Positions 7,187 to 8,177 of a stretch of DNA of 8,177 bases are shown here, in pieces; position 1 is the first letter of the stretch; every line of letters starts with the position of its first letter. The stretch is from Bacteroidales bacterium. Lineage in GTDB: Bacteria; Bacteroidota; Bacteroidia; Bacteroidales; VadinHA17. Location: NCBI GenBank assembly GCA_003520925.1, contig DOTV01000118.1:1-8177 (forward strand). Reading direction: 5' to 3'. Both the position numbers and the translations under genes were made by a program. Under the pieces are notes generated by a model. It had not been told where the DNA came from. It worked only from the letters and a program-made list of their open reading frames with translations, and did no database searches.

Positions 7187-7765
7187 TGTCTTAACATGGT
7201 CGAATAAAGGTGTAAGTTAAGTATATTTTAGATAAAAGTCAATTTGCTTGAAGATTATAAAAGTATTTAGACATTTGATTTCAGCGGCTTCTCATTCCTT
7301 TAGAACCACGTTTGTTGCAGTTAGCCAGCACATTTAAATCTTTTCGGGGGCTTACTGTTTTAATGGCTTATTCTGGCAATTAGTCGATGGTTACAATATG
7401 TTTTAATTCAGATCAATGTTTCCAGTTTACTTCCAATTTGACAATAAAAACCCCGTAAATGATTAGTTTACTGATTTTTAAATGTTATTGTTAGTAGACA
7501 AGGTGTTTGAAATATCTAACCTGCGTTTATTTACAGACATCACTGATCTTTTTAAACTGGAAGAAAGAGATCTGATTTCCTGGTTTAAAAGTTGAAGATT
7601 AAGGTCCTGTCTTAACCATCTAATAAACATTATATGGATGTTATGAGAATTGTTGATGATCTGAGAGGTAAAAAACTTTATGATTTTGACCAAAATCCTA
7701 CTCCGATATCCTACTCCAAATACAAACAGCCACCTAACAAAGTAGCTGTCCCCTCATTTTTCCTT
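7187..7765. other. 579-bp region with no convincing gene upstream of the LRR gene
   Basis: This stretch should hold the LRR gene promoter, but no exact TAnnTTTG box was found near its start. It contains an imperfect nested inverted repeat: ACAATAA (7441-7447) with TTATTGT (7485-7491), enclosing GTAAAT/GTTTAC (7455-7460 and 7466-7471). Around 7294-7380 the minus strand has a roughly 30-codon frame ending NKRGSKGMRSR, without start or family. Around 7549-7620 the plus strand has a faint tRNA-like pattern (AACTGG, then TTGAAGATTAAGGTCC) that does not fold properly. Decayed mobile or repeat sequence is a reasonable reading. Confidence 0.5.
7482..7595 (+). CDS. Possible 37-residue ORF or gene remnant
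   Basis: ATG at 7482 opens 37 codons to TGA at 7593-7595. The product begins MLLLVDKVFEISNLRLF and ends DLISWFKS. Codon choice and the alternation of acidic and hydrophobic residues look protein-like, and the leader is A/T-rich as in Bacteroidota genes. No family is recognised and no Shine-Dalgarno or promoter is evident. It overlaps a minus-strand open frame that I regard as its shadow. It may be a small gene, a fragment of a decayed one, or chance. Confidence 0.15.
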   Translation: MLLLVDKVFEISNLRLFTDITDLFKLEERDLISWFKS

Positions 7766-7853
7766 GTAGCGAGACAGGGGAATAGCCTGCCCCGATGGAA
7801 TCGGGGATCCCCGGACCTTCCCGATGAATCGGGACGCTCTAACCAGTTGAATT
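7766..7853 (-). repeat. tRNA-like repeat, copy B (D-arm to acceptor end, 5' end missing)
   Basis: Read on the minus strand, it starts with a tRNA D-arm-like TTCAACTGGTTAGAGCG (7851-7835). An anticodon-like arm follows, TCCCG-ATTCAT-CGGGA (7834-7819), containing CAT but with a 6-nt loop. Next come a variable region AGGTC and a T-arm of GGGG/CCCC. The T-loop is expanded by a nested hairpin, CCCCGAT-TCC-ATCGGGG (7806-7790). The end, GTCTCGCTAC (7775-7766), resembles an acceptor 3' strand. The 5' acceptor strand is absent, replaced by the end of the GIY-YIG gene. It is not a functional tRNA: the stems are irregular and the T-loop lacks TTCRA. Its sense orientation matches copies A and C. Confidence 0.7.
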
Positions 7854-8096
7854 TGAATTAATAAGGTTTTCTACATACTTTCGGCTTTTCATTCTTTTTA
7901 TAGTTGTCTCCCGTTTGATAGCCGCACTTTTATTTTCGAATTCCTCAGTTTAAACCAATCTCCATGGTCTTCCGGTTCTAGTAGAGGTAGTGGCACCCAA
8001 ATTATGTTCAACCAATCTTACTTCCGGGTTGATTGAATACCCGATATAGTACCTGTCACGGGATTGACTGTAAAGTATATACAGGTAATATTTCAT
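7839..8096 (-). pseudogene. GIY-YIG family endonuclease, interrupted by one in-frame TAA
   Basis: From ATG at 8096 the minus strand reads MKYYLYILYSQSRDRYYIG..., then RPWRLV, TAA (7952-7950), TEEFENKSAA..., to TAG at 7841-7839: 85 sense-length codons with one stop at codon 49. The family is the short stand-alone GIY-YIG nuclease (UvrC N-terminal fold, COG2827-like). Visible features are the degenerate first motif (YIL at 6-8), intact YIG (17-19), the catalytic-type Arg R27 in PEVRLVEHN, the GRPWRLV strand (42-48), and the metal-binding Glu E63 followed by IKRMKSRKYVENLI. Homologues usually have VYTEEF where this has V-stop-TEEF, so a single Tyr codon (TAT/TAC) became TAA. No frameshift is present, suggesting recent loss or a sequencing error. 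The last codons and stop lie in the tRNA-like repeat. The upstream in-frame stop at 8132-8130 bounds the ORF. Confidence 0.85.
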
Positions 8097-8110
8097 TTGT
8101 GCTAAAATAT

Positions 8111-8146
8111 AAAAAAAGTCCAGATATTTCTAACTGAACTCTTTTT
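8111..8146 (-). terminator. Terminator-like hairpin between repeat copy C and the nuclease gene
   Basis: On the minus strand AGTTCAG (8140-8134) pairs with CTGGACT (8123-8117), seven pairs including one T-G, around a 10-nt loop, followed by T at 8116-8111. The A-rich 5' flank mirrors the T run, so the structure could also stop plus-strand transcripts (CTTTTT at 8141-8146). It lies right after the acceptor-like end of copy C and 15 nt before the nuclease ATG. That is consistent with a discrete short RNA made from the repeat. Confidence 0.5.
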
Positions 8147-8177
8147 GTAGCGAGACGGGGGAATGATCCCCGGACCT
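8147..8177 (-). repeat. tRNA-like repeat, copy C (acceptor and T-arm only; cut by window end)
   Basis: The 31 visible bases match copy B at 30 positions once a single 22-nt gap is allowed (copy B bases 7784-7805). On the minus strand the T-arm is a simple GGGG-ATCATT-CCCC hairpin, followed by the acceptor-like GTCTCGCTAC. This is probably the ancestral short form, because it is closer to a normal T-arm. The rest of the repeat must continue beyond 8177. Confidence 0.7.

Larger units (their letters stand above)
7766..8177 (-). mobile_element. Candidate repetitive unit: tRNA-like repeats flanking a GIY-YIG nuclease gene
   Basis: Two copies of the tRNA-like repeat, in the same orientation and offset by 381 bp, bracket a decayed GIY-YIG nuclease gene. 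The nuclease stop codon lies inside copy B (TAG of GGTTAG). In transcription order the unit is copy C, hairpin terminator, nuclease, copy B. GIY-YIG enzymes are often part of homing or transposing elements, and tRNA genes are frequent targets, so a small selfish element is a sensible hypothesis. The right boundary is beyond the window and no target-site duplication was identified. Confidence 0.3.

Noticed and set aside
7549..7620. A possible fourth tRNA-like stretch on the plus strand (AACTGG...TTGAAGATTAAGGTCC)
   Set aside because: Some words resemble a D-arm and T-arm, but the acceptor ends do not pair, the anticodon arm does not fold, and it shares no sequence with copies A-C.
7478..7693. 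A 71-codon minus-strand open frame containing WLRQDLNLQLLNQ
   Set aside because: There is no start signal and its composition is low in acidic residues. It overlaps a slightly more protein-like plus-strand frame. The RQDLNLQ phrase resembles spurious peptides seen opposite RNA-like sequence.
7766..7853. A functional tRNA gene
   Set aside because: The 5' acceptor strand is missing, the anticodon-like loop has 6 nt, and the T-loop lacks TTCRA and carries a 22-nt insertion.
7634..7861. A 75-codon plus-strand open frame starting MDVMRIVDDLRGKK
   Set aside because: Its second half is simply the antisense of the tRNA-like repeat and of the 3' end of the GIY-YIG gene. The first half has no family match that I recognise and no ribosome binding site.

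Overview
The window looks like the chromosome of a member of the Bacteroidota (probably Bacteroidales/Marinilabiliales-like). Reasons: moderate-to-low GC, almost no Shine-Dalgarno sequences, a GH95 fucosidase with a signal peptide ending just before Gln, a 21-residue leucine-rich-repeat (LRR) lipoprotein of a type common in that phylum, and one exact TAnnTTTG promoter box. This is inferred from gene style, not from a marker gene.

Layout. Bases 1-159 are the 3' end of an unrecognised plus-strand gene that converges on the rest. All recognised complete genes are on the minus strand. In transcription order the main block runs from a secreted GH95 alpha-L-fucosidase (5439-2980), to a single-chain beta(ACT)-alpha Fe-S L-serine dehydratase (2830-1256), to an ornithine-cyclodeaminase/mu-crystallin family NAD(P)-dependent enzyme (1160-213). 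Gaps are 149 and 95 bp. The two downstream enzymes could cooperate in amino-acid or imine metabolism. The fucosidase link is by position only, and no SusC/SusD or sulfatase is present. Upstream lies an LRR lipoprotein with an EF-hand-like loop (7186-5891). It carries a recent 189-bp (three-repeat) internal duplication and is followed by a likely intrinsic terminator.

The right 1 kb (7187-8177) looks empty in simple ORF terms but is the most unusual part. It holds a GIY-YIG endonuclease gene on the minus strand (8096-7839) interrupted by one in-frame TAA. On each side is a copy of a repeat that reads, on the minus strand, like a degenerate tRNA with a CAU-type anticodon arm. Copy B starts inside the nuclease gene's 3' end and supplies its stop codon. 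Copy C lies upstream of the nuclease behind a hairpin terminator and runs off the window. A third, more diverged copy (A, 5533-5594) lies upstream of the fucosidase. All three have the same orientation. The best candidate for an undescribed system is therefore a small repetitive unit of tRNA-like RNA plus GIY-YIG nuclease. Its mobility and function are hypotheses.

The gap 5595-5809 contains nothing I can identify.
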